Shown one piece after another: positions 7,883 to 16,824 of a stretch of 64,000 nt of DNA (positions are counted from its first letter, which is position 1; every line of letters starts with the position of its first letter). The notes beneath the pieces were generated by a model. It worked only from the letters and a program-made list of their open reading frames with translations. It was not told where the DNA came from and made no database searches. Source of the stretch: Verrucomicrobiales bacterium. GTDB taxonomy: Bacteria; Verrucomicrobiota; Verrucomicrobiia; Verrucomicrobiales; V1-33. Location: contig JAQGPJ010000002.1 in NCBI GenBank assembly GCA_028293125.1, positions 1 to 64,000 of the forward strand, given 5' to 3'. The translations under genes were made by a program, and so were the position numbers.

Positions 7883-10800
7883 TTTTCAGCCTCACGAAAA
7901 GGCGCTGGGCGGCTCCCCGGGGAATTTGCGCTTTCACCCACTGGGCGCCACCCTCCGCTGAGATGATTTCCTCGCTGACCCCTTCACGGCTCCATAGACT
8001 GGCGGCCGGGTCGGAAGTCCATTCCACCGCAAACCCCACTCCATCCCCGGGCGCATCGCTGTTTCTGAGGTAACTGAATTCCAGGACGTCCGGACCCGCC
8101 TGGACTTCCAAAGGCTGGGATCCGGCCTGCGTGGGATTGGTGAGCAGGGCCCACTCCATCAGATTGATCATTCCATCCTGATCCGGATCCGCCGTATCCG
8201 AGGCGTCGCCCGTGTTGGCCGGAGTGCCAAACCACTGCCGGCGCCATGCCTCCCTTGCTGATGCAGCACCGGGGGCCACGCCTTTCAGCGAAACAGTGAA
8301 GGGGTTCTGCGCGGCATCGGAATCATTGTTGGGGATGCTCAGCAGGGCGGACTTCAGTCCGGGGGAGGTGGCGGCCAGTTCAATCTCAAAGCGGGTGCTG
8401 GCACCGGCGGCGAGTGAAAGGGCGGGCTGGACCGCCACGCTGAACTCTCCAGCCTGCGGCCCTGAGAGAACCATGCCGCCAAGGTTCAAATCCGCTCCTC
8501 CGGCATTTCTGATTACCCATCCGCGGCGGACCGGTCCACCGTCCGCCGGAAGCTCTCCAAAGTCGCTCACCGCTCCAGGTTCGACCAGCTGACCATTCTC
8601 CATCACAGTGATCTCCGGAACCCGGGTGGAGAGGCTCCACAGCTCGATGCCGCAGGCTTCAGTGGCGGCGGAGAAGTATAAATGGTCTCCATGCACCGCC
8701 AGATGATCAGGAACGGAGCCGCCGCTGTCGCCGGTGAGGTCGGCCGCCAATACCGTGCCCGCCACTGTGCCGTCACTTTTCCAGAGCTCGTCCCCGTGCT
8801 CCCTGTCATTCCTTGCGAAATACAGCATATTTCCAACAGCCTGCCACCTGCTGTCCCTGGTTTCGAAAACGCCAATTGTGTCCTCATGGAGCTTCTTTGT
8901 GCCGGATGGACTGCCATCGGTGCGCCAGAGGCTGCTCTGATAAGGCCGCAACTGGCCCTTATTGGGGGACACGCTTCTGAAAAAGATCAGATTGCCCTCC
9001 GTGGCCACCAGCTCCTCCTGAATCCCGTGCTCAAGAAAGTGGGTGCCTCCGGAGGTGCCATCGGTGCTCCAGAGCCCGGTTGTCAATGTGGAGAAAAATT
9101 CAGCCGTGAGAAAAACCAGGTCCCCGACACCCTGAATTCCGAGGGGCCTGATACGCTGACCCTCGGATTCAATGACTGTCTGCACCGCCGTGCCGTCCGC
9201 GGTCCCGTCACTGGCCCATAGTTCCACCCCCGCGTCGGAATCCGTGCCAAAAGCAAACCACAGGCGGTTTTTCGAAACCGCAAGCTTGGTCCGGGAGGCG
9301 AATGGGTGCCGGGTGAAGGTCCTCACCACCATGGTGCCGCCGGCCGTGCCGTCACTTTTCCATAACTCCAAACCGGCGGAGAAAAAGGTGAAGAAATAGA
9401 CGCTGCCTCCAAAGGATGTCAGGCTCTCCAGAGGGGCGCCTGGATTGCCGGGGTAAAGGTCCGCCACCATCCTGGTGCCTGCCGCGGTCCCGTCGGTTCT
9501 CCACAGCTCGCGGCCGGCCGCCGCGGTCTCCGCCGTGAAAAAAAGCAGACTGCCCGCCGCGATGAAGTTCCCGGGGGATGAGGAATCACTCCCGGGACTG
9601 ATATCCTTCAGCAGTGCGGCGCCCGCTGCTGTCCCGCCGCTTTTCCAGAGCTCATGGCCTGCGGATTCGCTGTGCTGACAGTAGATCAGTGAGTTTCCAA
9701 AGGCGGCTGATCCACTGATTATCCCGGACCCCGGAAGCTTGACGGTCCCGGAGGCGGTGCCATCGCTTCTCCACAGGCTTAGCGAATCCCCGAAAAATCC
9801 GGTGGTTTCAAAATAAAGCAGTCCGCCGGCGCTCTTCAGATGCATGGGACGGGAGCTGGCCGTGCCCTCCATCGCCCCCGCCACCCTGACTGTGCCCGCC
9901 CCGGTTCCATCGGTTTTCCATATTTCACCCCAGCTCTGAAAATAGACGCCCTGGCTGAAAGCGGTGAGCTGGTTGGGCCAGCCGGATTCAATCCCCGGCA
10001 CCAGATCCAGCACCAGAGCGGTGCCGGCGGTCGTTCCATCGGTTTTCCAAAGCTCCGAGCCATGCGCGCCGTCATCGGCCGTGAAGAACATCCAATCCCC
10101 CACCGCTTTGAATCCGCCCGGCATTGAGGATTCCGCACCGGGTCTGATATCCCGGAGAAGGAACGTGCCTGGAGCCGTGCCGTCCGTCACCCACAGCTCG
10201 GAGCCGTTCTCCGGCGTTTTCACGCTGAAGCACATTTTGTCCCCCAGCCGGCAGACCAAGCCGTAAATATCCCAAGGCCACTCCGGGGAATACGCGCCGG
10301 GAACAATGTCCTTGACCATATAGGTTCCCGCCGCCGTGCCGTCGCTCCTCCAGAGCTCCATCCCGTCAGCCTCCGTATAAGCCACAAAAAACAAGTGGTC
10401 CGCCCCGGCCATCAAAAGCTTCAGGCCGGAGGAGGCCGGTCCCGGGCGGATGTCCCGCACCATCCGGGTTCCCGTGGATGTTCCGTCCGTCCGCCATAGC
10501 TCGGCCCCATGCGCCGCATCCTCGTTGATGAAGAAAATCTGATTTCCGGCAGCGATGCCAAAAGCCGGATACAGAGGTGAGCTCGGGCGGAAACCCGTGA
10601 ATACAGGAACCGTCCCCGCTTCGGAGCCGTCCGATTTCCATAGCTCGCGTCCCTTTCCCACGTCCACCATGAAATAGAGCGTGCCGCCAAGCATCGTGAG
10701 GGAGTCCAAAGGGTAGCTGTCCGCAGGGCGGGACGGTCCTGGATAAATGTCCTTCACCATAACCGTCCCCTCCGGCGTGCCATCCGTTTTCCAGAGCTCC

Positions 10801-11279
10801 GTGCCGTGCAGCGCATCCGTGGCCGTAAAATAAAGGGTGGATCCCACCGGGGTGAGATACGCGGGATTTGAGCCGTCGTAACCCTCCATAATGTCCCTGA
10901 GTATAAAGGTGCCCTCGCCGGTCCCGTCGCTCCTCCACAACTCAATACCGTGAACGCCGTCATCCACGCCGATATAAAGAATGGAGCCCATGGCCGCCCG
11001 CCATATTAAGCCGCTGGCGGATGAGGCTCCGGACCAAATATCCTTCACGAGCTGGCTTTTGCCGGATGCGTCGCATTTCCAAAGCTCGGTGCCGTGTGTC
11101 AGATCATACCGGGTGAAAAACAAATTGTCCCCCGCCGCCAACAGGCCATCCGGAGCCGCCGACCAGTCCCGAACCGGCGTGGGGTTCAAATCCTTGACCA
11201 GCTGAGGCTCCGCCCCGTCGGCCATGGTGCCGCTGACTCCCAGAATAAAAACGAAAACGCAAAAGACAATGCACCGCAT
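7866..11279 (-). CDS. Exported ELWxxDGT-repeat protein
   Basis: A 1137-aa protein with a signal peptide (MRCIVFCVFVFILGVSGTMA, about 1-23). About 17 copies of the ELWxxDGT motif follow at 45-65-residue spacing (for example GIELWRSDGTGEGT, GRELWKSDGSEAGT), each after a LYF or LFF strand. This is the known secreted ELWxxDGT repeat, likely a set of propeller blades. A choice-of-anchor-D/Ig-like domain comes next (VVMENG-type start near 890 to SLKGVA near 1000), then WRRQWFGTPANTGD...ADPDQDGMINLMEWAL and a last beta domain, the Verrucomicrobiota tail. Role unknown; probably surface or secreted. One degenerate repeat has ELWKSGGTAAGA. It is transcribed towards the ArdC side. Confidence 0.9.
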   Translation of the reverse strand: MRCIVFCVFVFILGVSGTMADGAEPQLVKDLNPTPVRDWSAAPDGLLAAGDNLFFTRYDLTHGTELWKCDASGKSQLVKDIWSGASSASGLIWRAAMGSILYIGVDDGVHGIELWRSDGTGEGTFILRDIMEGYDGSNPAYLTPVGSTLYFTATDALHGTELWKTDGTPEGTVMVKDIYPGPSRPADSYPLDSLTMLGGTLYFMVDVGKGRELWKSDGSEAGTVPVFTGFRPSSPLYPAFGIAAGNQIFFINEDAAHGAELWRTDGTSTGTRMVRDIRPGPASSGLKLLMAGADHLFFVAYTEADGMELWRSDGTAAGTYMVKDIVPGAYSPEWPWDIYGLVCRLGDKMCFSVKTPENGSELWVTDGTAPGTFLLRDIRPGAESSMPGGFKAVGDWMFFTADDGAHGSELWKTDGTTAGTALVLDLVPGIESGWPNQLTAFSQGVYFQSWGEIWKTDGTGAGTVRVAGAMEGTASSRPMHLKSAGGLLYFETTGFFGDSLSLWRSDGTASGTVKLPGSGIISGSAAFGNSLIYCQHSESAGHELWKSGGTAAGAALLKDISPGSDSSSPGNFIAAGSLLFFTAETAAAGRELWRTDGTAAGTRMVADLYPGNPGAPLESLTSFGGSVYFFTFFSAGLELWKSDGTAGGTMVVRTFTRHPFASRTKLAVSKNRLWFAFGTDSDAGVELWASDGTADGTAVQTVIESEGQRIRPLGIQGVGDLVFLTAEFFSTLTTGLWSTDGTSGGTHFLEHGIQEELVATEGNLIFFRSVSPNKGQLRPYQSSLWRTDGSPSGTKKLHEDTIGVFETRDSRWQAVGNMLYFARNDREHGDELWKSDGTVAGTVLAADLTGDSGGSVPDHLAVHGDHLYFSAATEACGIELWSLSTRVPEITVMENGQLVEPGAVSDFGELPADGGPVRRGWVIRNAGGADLNLGGMVLSGPQAGEFSVAVQPALSLAAGASTRFEIELAATSPGLKSALLSIPNNDSDAAQNPFTVSLKGVAPGAASAREAWRRQWFGTPANTGDASDTADPDQDGMINLMEWALLTNPTQAGSQPLEVQAGPDVLEFSYLRNSDAPGDGVGFAVEWTSDPAASLWSREGVSEEIISAEGGAQWVKAQIPRGAAQRLFVRLKITHTP

Positions 11280-11982
11280 GATGAGGATTACATGTCATGA
11301 ACGCTGTGTTCCGTAAAGGGCTTCCGGAGTGCGGGGGAAGTGAAGGGATCACACTCCTTCAGCTTCCGCCTGAACTTCCGCGGCGGTCCTGACGCCCAGT
11401 TGGGAAGCCGCTGGCAGCACTCGAGGTTCCCGCCTGATCGCGGAACGGTCCGTCAGGCCGCAAGCCGCTTTACGGATCCGGGATGAGGATGATGCTTTCC
11501 ATCTCGCCATGATCCCGCTCCGCGCCGTAGCCTTTCAGTTGGAGAGACTGCCTGAAAAACTGGTCTGGCAGGAATCACTCCTTGTCCTGATCATCCCCGG
11601 CACCGCGTTTGAAGGGGTTCCGGCGGAGGTTCCCTCCCAGGACTGCTTCGACAACTGCCTGGAGCGCCTGCGCGCCTGGCTCGGGGAGCGTTAGTCCCTT
11701 CACAGGGAAAGCCCGCGTCCGGCTCCCAGGGCCGGGACCGGACCGGCGCTTCCACCCCCAATCCCTGACAACAGCGCGCTGACCGGTGCGCGATTGCCAG
11801 GCCTGCGGCGGGAAGGGACGCGCCGGACGGAGGGAATTGTGGCCGGAACCCTTTGAATTTCAGAAATGCGGTGCCGGCCCGCCCGCCGCCGGACTCACCG
11901 CTCCATTTCATGGAGTCCCGGCTCCATAGCGGGTCCGGAAATGGGAGGAAAACAAGGGCCAAAAGGGGTCGTCAAAAAATAT
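11280..11982. other. Intergenic region between divergent genes
   Basis: No convincing gene. On + a frame is open from about 11376 to 11694 with no ATG before 11509; its end (FEGVPAEVPSQDCFDNCLER) has only a faint protein-like look, and I would not annotate it. The region must hold the promoter of the ELWxxDGT gene, which I cannot place. Confidence 0.4.
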
Positions 11983-11997
11983 ACAATTTTAAATTGT
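11983..11997. promoter_or_regulatory. 15-nt AT palindrome upstream of the RiPP precursor
   Basis: ACAATTTTAAATTGT is a perfect inverted repeat about a central T, in an abruptly AT-rich patch 143 nt before the precursor ATG. It may be an operator or part of a promoter; no regulator gene is adjacent. Confidence 0.45.
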
Positions 11998-12139
11998 TCC
12001 AAATCAACGTGTTATGAATTTGCTAAATTCGCTGGCACGGCCTGAGCTTTATTCCCTCCCATCACCAAAACCGCCATCCGCGGCGACCGGGAGTAACAAC
12101 TCCACATCAACAGCAACCGCCCGCAAGGGCACCAAAAAT

Positions 12140-12496
12140 ATGGCCGAAACACTGACACGCAATGAGATCGAGGAAATCGTGGTGGGCAACGCCGCCCGCC
12201 ATCCCGAATACCGCGAGGCCCTCCTGAAGGACCCCAAAAAGGTCATCGAGACCCAGCTCAACAACAGGCTGCCCGAGGGCATGGAGGTGAAAGTGGTCCA
12301 GGAGACCGGCGACACCATCTACCTGCGCCTGCCCCATGTGATCACCGAGGGCTCCGAACTCTCCGACTCCGACCTGGAGCAGGTCGCCGGCGGCAAGGAC
12401 GACGCCGACAGCGGCAACACCACCTACACCTGCAACAACGCCACCGGCGGCTTCAACACCCGCAACGAGTTCAGCAGCGAGGTCTCCCTGATCTGA
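12140..12496 (+). CDS. NHLP-type RiPP precursor peptide
   Basis: A 118-aa peptide. Residues 1-68 resemble the nitrile-hydratase-alpha-like leader (NHLP/TOMM propeptide, TIGR03793 type): helix TRNEIEEIVVGNAARHPEYR, then ALLKDPKKVIE, LPEGMEVKVVQETGDTIYLR and LP. ELSDSDLEQVAGG (73-85) carries the usual acidic helix and double-glycine cleavage site. The core would be residues 86-118, a hydrophilic 33-mer rich in Ser/Thr/Asn with one Cys (98). A Met 42 codons upstream at 12014 is in frame, but the leader homology begins at 12140. Leaders of this class are read by cyclodehydratases, lanthipeptide synthetases or radical SAM enzymes and exported by peptidase-containing ABC transporters. None is in this window, so the precursor is an orphan here. 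Confidence 0.85.
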   Translation: MAETLTRNEIEEIVVGNAARHPEYREALLKDPKKVIETQLNNRLPEGMEVKVVQETGDTIYLRLPHVITEGSELSDSDLEQVAGGKDDADSGNTTYTCNNATGGFNTRNEFSSEVSLI

Positions 12497-12520
12497 GGCT
12501 CTCCCCCTTCCCTCCTTTCC

Positions 12521-12542
12521 CCCGCCGCTTCCCTCCGGCGGG
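12521..12542 (+). terminator. GC-rich hairpin after the RiPP precursor
   Basis: CCCGCCG (12521-12527) pairs with CGGCGGG (12536-12542); flanking TTTCC and GGAAA extend the stem with one bulge. It lies 25 nt after the stop. There is no U-tract. Confidence 0.4.
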
Positions 12543-12679
12543 CGGAAAGGGGACGCGGAAGCCCTGTGAATCCCCCTGCCGGATATCCCACTTCCCCCTC
12601 CCCCGCCGGGCCCGACAGCCCGGCGTTTTCATGCTTCCGGGGAATAGGGATTTTCAGGCCTGAGCGGCCTTCCAATCCT

Positions 12680-12997
12680 CTTTCCGGTCTTTTTTCCAAC
12701 TTTTTACGGGCTTTGATATGGTGCGCGCCCGATGCGGAACAGGCGACCGCGCCGGTTTTCCGCGCCACGCTCCGTGTCACCCGGCCAGCGTCCGCCGGGG
12801 CCGCCGGAGGGGCCGGGGCGCAGGAACTTCTCCACGGGGCGGTCCATGACACCCTGCGGGCTGGCATGGCCGCCGAGCACGCCGCTGTGCCGGCGGTTGG
12901 CCAGCGGCGGCACCGGTGCCTGCGGGGGAACGGAAAGGAGCCTTTGGCCCGGGGCGCCCAGCTAAAGGAAACGGACACAATAATGGGGTATTATTGA
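12680..12997 (-). repeat. Dispersed intergenic repeat, copy B (inverted relative to copy A)
   Basis: Read on the minus strand it gives ACCCCATTATTGTG, GTCCGTTTCCTTTAGC, GCAGGGTGTCATGGACCGCC and CGCCCCGGCCCCTCCGGCGG, the same order as copy A at 2577-2751. It then gives AAAGCCCGTAAAAAGTTGG (about 12717-12699), matching AAAGCCCGAAAAAAGTTGG at 3601. In copy A that last block is about 850 bp further away, so copy A may contain an insertion, or copy B a deletion. Confidence 0.7.
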
Positions 12998-13103
12998 ATT
13001 TCCCCGCGGAAGCGGCCCCGCCACCGCATTGGCCTGAATTGCATGTTTGAACAAATGTCAGCTTGAAGTTATGAAGCGGGAAATGGTTTTTAATGTTTAA
13101 CTT

Positions 13104-15104
13104 ATGACGGACTTTCACGGTTTTTCCAAAGCGGCTCCGGGAAAGGCGGGCGCGGGGTGGCTCTGCCTTCATCTGACTCTTTTCGCGGCGCACGCCAATC
13201 AGGTCCGGATGGATGCGCCGCCGGGCAGCGGCTTTTACGGCTCCGATATGGCGGCGCTGCCGAACGGGAATATCGTGGTCACGGATCCGGAATACGACGC
13301 GCCGGGCCCGGTCTCCAATGTGGGCGCGGCCTATCTGTACGACGGCCGGACGCTGGAGCTGATCAGCGTGCTCACGGGCACGCGCGCCGGGGACAGCGTC
13401 GGAGTGTCCATCACGGTGCTGAAAAATGGAAATTATCTGATTGGAAGCCCCGGCTGGGCCAACGGCGGCAAAGCCAAAGCCGCCGGCGCGCTGACCTGGG
13501 GCAGCGCCGTGACCGGGGTTTCCGGCAGGGTCTCCCCGGACAACTCCCTGGTGGGGACCGCCGCCGCGGACCGCGCGGGATCGGGGCTCATTTATCCTCT
13601 CAGCAACGGAAACGCGGTGGCATGCAGTCCGGAGGCAGGCAACGGCGACGGGATCAAAACCGGCGCGGTGACATGGATAAACGGCGGCACCGGCACAACA
13701 GGGCCTCTCTCCGCCGCGAATTCCCTGGTGGGATCAACAGCGTACGACAGCATCGGGAATTATGTGACTGTCCTGCCGACGGACGACTACGTGGTCATCA
13801 CCCCGCTCTGGGACAGTGGGACGGCGGAGAATGCGGGAGCTGTGACACTGGGAAGAGGGCGCACGGGGGTCAGGGGGCTCATCTCGGCGTCCAACTCCCT
13901 GACCGGGAGCGCCGCGAATGACGGCGTGGGAAGCGGCGGGGTCACCAGTCTTGGAAATGGCAATTTTCTGGTCAGCTCCCCCTACTGGAATAATGGTGCC
14001 GCGGCGGCGGCCGGAGCCATGACCTGGTGCGGCGGGCTGACGGGAACGGCGGGTTCCGTCACGCCGTCCAATTCCCTGGTGGGCACGCGCAGCAATGACC
14101 GGCTCGGCCGGCCATGGGCGACGGACACCGTCGGGGGCATCACGGTCCTGACAAATGGGAATTATCTGGTCCTCGCCCCCTCGTGGGACAACGGGCCGGT
14201 GACCGATGCGGGTGCTGTTGTCCGGGGTGATGGAAAAACCGGCATCACCGGAACGGTGTCGGCGGACAACGCCCTTGTGGGGGGGAGCCAATATGATCAC
14301 GTGGGCACGGGGGCCTGCGCGCTGGCCAATGGAAACTACGTCGTGATATCCCCCGGATGGAGCAACGGGGATGAGGCATCCGCCGGCGCGGTGACCTGGT
14401 GCGATGGCGCGGCCGGAAAGACCGGAATGGTCACAGCGGAAAACTCCCTTGTGGGTTTAAGGGAGGATATGGTGGGCGGCAGCGGGCAGATCTGGGAGCA
14501 GAGCAGCGGGGTGGCGGCTCTGAGCAATGGAAATTATGTGGTCATCAGCCCGCTTTGGAACGGCCGGAGGGGCCGGGAGACATTCGGGGCCGTGACCTGG
14601 GGCGACGGGAACGCGGGCGTGAGCGGCCTGGTCTCGACGGAGAATTCCCTTGTGGGAAGCGTGGGCGGCGATTCCGTGGGCAGTCAGGGGGTGGCCGCCC
14701 TCGCCAACGGCAATTACGTGGTCTGCAGCCCGAACTGGAGCGGCTCCCCCGAATACAACCGCACGCTGAGGGGCGCGGTGACCTGGGGCAGCGGGATCAC
14801 GGGTGTGGCCGGCAGGGTTTCCCATGAAAACTCGCTGGTGGGAAGGCGGAGGGGGGATCATGTGGGCTGGGGACGCGTGACCGCCCTGAGCAACGGCCAT
14901 TATGTGGTCGGCAGCCCGGAATACCAGAATCAGGGAATTCCCGAAAGCGGGGCCGCCACCTGGGGCAATGGCTTTTCAGGAACCGCCGGGGAGGTGTCGG
15001 AGTCAAATTCCCTGGTGGGCGGGCATTACCGGGATGAGATCGGCGATACTGTCAGGATCAAGGCCCTGAAAGGAGTTTGGCGGCTCCTCCCTGCTCTGTT
15101 TTGA
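13104..15104 (+). CDS. DUF5650-type repeat protein, 3' end replaced by IS DNA
   Basis: A 666-aa protein with a signal-like N-terminus (GWLCLHLTLFAAHA, about 18-31). About ten repeats of roughly 60 residues follow: D.VG.....L.NGNYVV.SP.W.NG....AGAVTW....G..G.VS..NSLVGS (DUF5650, a predicted beta-propeller blade). The last full NSLVGGHYRDEIGD ends near residue 648. The final 12-17 codons read on into the truncated 3' edge of the ISKra4-type element (boundary about 15070), so the native C-terminus, probably more blades or an anchor, is lost. It may still fold. Probably secreted or surface-located; function unknown. Confidence 0.8.
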   Translation: MTDFHGFSKAAPGKAGAGWLCLHLTLFAAHANQVRMDAPPGSGFYGSDMAALPNGNIVVTDPEYDAPGPVSNVGAAYLYDGRTLELISVLTGTRAGDSVGVSITVLKNGNYLIGSPGWANGGKAKAAGALTWGSAVTGVSGRVSPDNSLVGTAAADRAGSGLIYPLSNGNAVACSPEAGNGDGIKTGAVTWINGGTGTTGPLSAANSLVGSTAYDSIGNYVTVLPTDDYVVITPLWDSGTAENAGAVTLGRGRTGVRGLISASNSLTGSAANDGVGSGGVTSLGNGNFLVSSPYWNNGAAAAAGAMTWCGGLTGTAGSVTPSNSLVGTRSNDRLGRPWATDTVGGITVLTNGNYLVLAPSWDNGPVTDAGAVVRGDGKTGITGTVSADNALVGGSQYDHVGTGACALANGNYVVISPGWSNGDEASAGAVTWCDGAAGKTGMVTAENSLVGLREDMVGGSGQIWEQSSGVAALSNGNYVVISPLWNGRRGRETFGAVTWGDGNAGVSGLVSTENSLVGSVGGDSVGSQGVAALANGNYVVCSPNWSGSPEYNRTLRGAVTWGSGITGVAGRVSHENSLVGRRRGDHVGWGRVTALSNGHYVVGSPEYQNQGIPESGAATWGNGFSGTAGEVSESNSLVGGHYRDEIGDTVRIKALKGVWRLLPALF

Positions 15105-16163
15105 GCCGGTGCAGGACCTTGTCGATCCATTGCGCGGCGGTGAGTCCGCCATACGGACCGGTGGCCGCAGTCATGGCCGGACTGGCGGAGACAATGTATC
15201 CGGCGGCGTGCCAAAAATCCAGGATGAGCTGCCCGCAGTGCCTTCCCAGCTCCGCGCACAGATCGGCGGCCCCGTCGCTGACGCCCACCGACAGCGCGTC
15301 CGGATAACGGGTTTTGAGCGCCGCCACCTCACGGTCCATCCGGGACAGAAAGGTGGCTTTGCCATCCTCCGGCGCGTTGGCCAGGTGAAGGGTTTCGAGG
15401 GGCTCACCGCCGCTGTCGTAAAGCGTCATGGTTCCCACCATGACCTGTTTCCAGCCTTCCTCACAGGTTTGAGCGCAGGTGCCGTCATACCCCAGGGCGA
15501 TGACCGCGGCCTGCTCCGGAGGGGTCACAGGAGTGTAAGTCCAGCGGTCCTCCCGCTCCATGGCCACTTTGGCGGTCTCCGCCGCCAGGGCCTGAATGAA
15601 GGTCAGCGACACTTCACGGGCATGATGCTCCCTCAGATCGCGCTGCACAGCCCGTCCGCCGGATTCGCTGTATTTGGCCGCGATGGAGCTGGCAAAGAGC
15701 GGCGTGCTCAGGCCGATGATGCGGGCGCAGTCCTCCAGCGGCACATAGGTTTTGCCGCCCGAGGGCGGCTGATACACGGGGCGGGCTATGGTGAGCGCCC
15801 CAAAGCTGGTCTGATAGGTTTCGCTCTGTTGGCCCTTGGAGGTCAGGCGCGGGCCGCCCCCATGAAGGATTTCGCCCTCGGTGTCGAAGGCGGCGAGGCC
15901 ATACTCCATCAGCGCCAGACCGATTTTGGCCGTGGCGCTCTGGACATCCCTCTCGAACACCATCGTGCTGGAGATCATCTCCCGCGGCGGCACCCTCACG
16001 ACAAAATGCATCTCCACCGTGCCGTCGGGCAGGGTCACGGTGCGCACGGGAGAGGGGGACTTGGCGGGCATGGCCGCATGCTGCATCTGAACCGCGCTGG
16101 TACAACCGGGAATTCGCCGAACGCGTGTTTTTCCCCAAGCTACATCACTAACCGGTCACACCC
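15058..16163 (-). mobile_element. ISKra4-family IS, copy 1, 3'-truncated
   Basis: The transposase frame 16086-15058 gives 342 aa ending KTEQGGAAKLL, after which the homologue at 38-39 kb has about 95 more residues that are missing here. The 5' part is complete (MQHAAMPAKSPSPVRTV...). The region IALGYDGT, VSDGAADL and LDFWHAAGY is typical of ISKra4/UPF0236 transposases, with presumed acidic catalytic residues in YDGT and SDGA. The outer end carries ACATCACTAACCGGTCACACCC (16142-16163), matching the end of copy 2. The left border at about 15070 cuts the DUF5650 gene. It cannot transpose by itself. Confidence 0.85.
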
Positions 16164-16201
16164 CTCTGAAACAGAAAACGTCTCCACGTCCATTTATAAA
16201 A

Positions 16202-16780
16202 TTATTTGACCAAGCATGTGTAAAATGTGTTTCCTGCCAGATCGCCACCATCCTTCATAGGAATGGCACGAGCATATTTAGTAGGACTAGAAGCGCCTTT
16301 GGTCTTCATCCAATAACAGCGACCAGTGGTTTTGTCGTTGCCGACTTTGAAGATGTTGATGAACGGATCGCAATTAGGATCAAATTTCCCCTCGCCCAGC
16401 TGCCGGGCGAGCTCGAGGGCGTATTTGATTGTTTCCGTTATCTGACCCGGCGTGCCGGTGTTGGCGAGCTTGACTCGATCGTTAACTCGGTCGGAGTATT
16501 CCTTGGCCAAGGTGTATCCAGAACTGTTCTTGCCAAATCCGTCGAACTGATTTGAGGCGGCAAGGATCTCACGATAGTCGGTGGTGGTGGTGTTGGCGAT
16601 GTCCTTCTGGGTGTACTTGGCGGGGATGAGATTGACGCGATTGTAGAGAACGGCGGCGAGAGCCATCATGCAGTTCCTCTGGATCGGCCAGTCATCGACG
16701 GAGTTCCGGAATGATGGTTCGCCGATGAGGACCCGTGCGACGAGTCCCTGGACGGTTTGCATGTCGGGAAGAGTGATCAT
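16202..16780 (-). CDS. Putative SleB-like cell-wall hydrolase, last gene of the giant operon
   Basis: A 192-aa protein. MALAAVLYNRVNLIPAKY followed by YREILAASNQFDGFGKN and the end DLAGNTFYTC recall the Hydrolase_2/SleB fold (PF07486: A.A.VI.NRV, then QF, then G.H.FY), which cleaves peptidoglycan glycan strands. The usual N-terminal peptidoglycan-binding domain and a signal peptide are absent. The resemblance is partial; it could be an unrelated small alpha protein. It begins 44 nt after the 2718-aa gene and is surely cotranscribed with it. A lytic function would make sense if the giant proteins leave the cell by lysis, but that is speculation. Confidence 0.5.
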   Translation of the reverse strand: MITLPDMQTVQGLVARVLIGEPSFRNSVDDWPIQRNCMMALAAVLYNRVNLIPAKYTQKDIANTTTTDYREILAASNQFDGFGKNSSGYTLAKEYSDRVNDRVKLANTGTPGQITETIKYALELARQLGEGKFDPNCDPFINIFKVGNDKTTGRCYWMKTKGASSPTKYARAIPMKDGGDLAGNTFYTCLVK

Positions 16781-16824
16781 GGTTGATGGTTCTTAGTTGA
16801 TGGAGGATAGATGGAGAGAGTAGG

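Larger units (their letters stand above)
12497..13103. other. Intergenic region after the RiPP precursor
   Basis: 607 bp with no gene-like frame. It carries a GC hairpin just after the precursor stop, dispersed-repeat copy B (12680-12997), and an AT-rich leader to the next gene around 13025-13103. Confidence 0.5.

Noticed and set aside
11376-11694. HicB-like antitoxin ORF
   Set aside because: Only a faint resemblance at the C-terminal end, no proper start, no toxin partner.
15109-16209. A 366-codon plus-strand frame over ISKra4 copy 1
   Set aside because: Antisense shadow of the transposase; no protein-like pattern.
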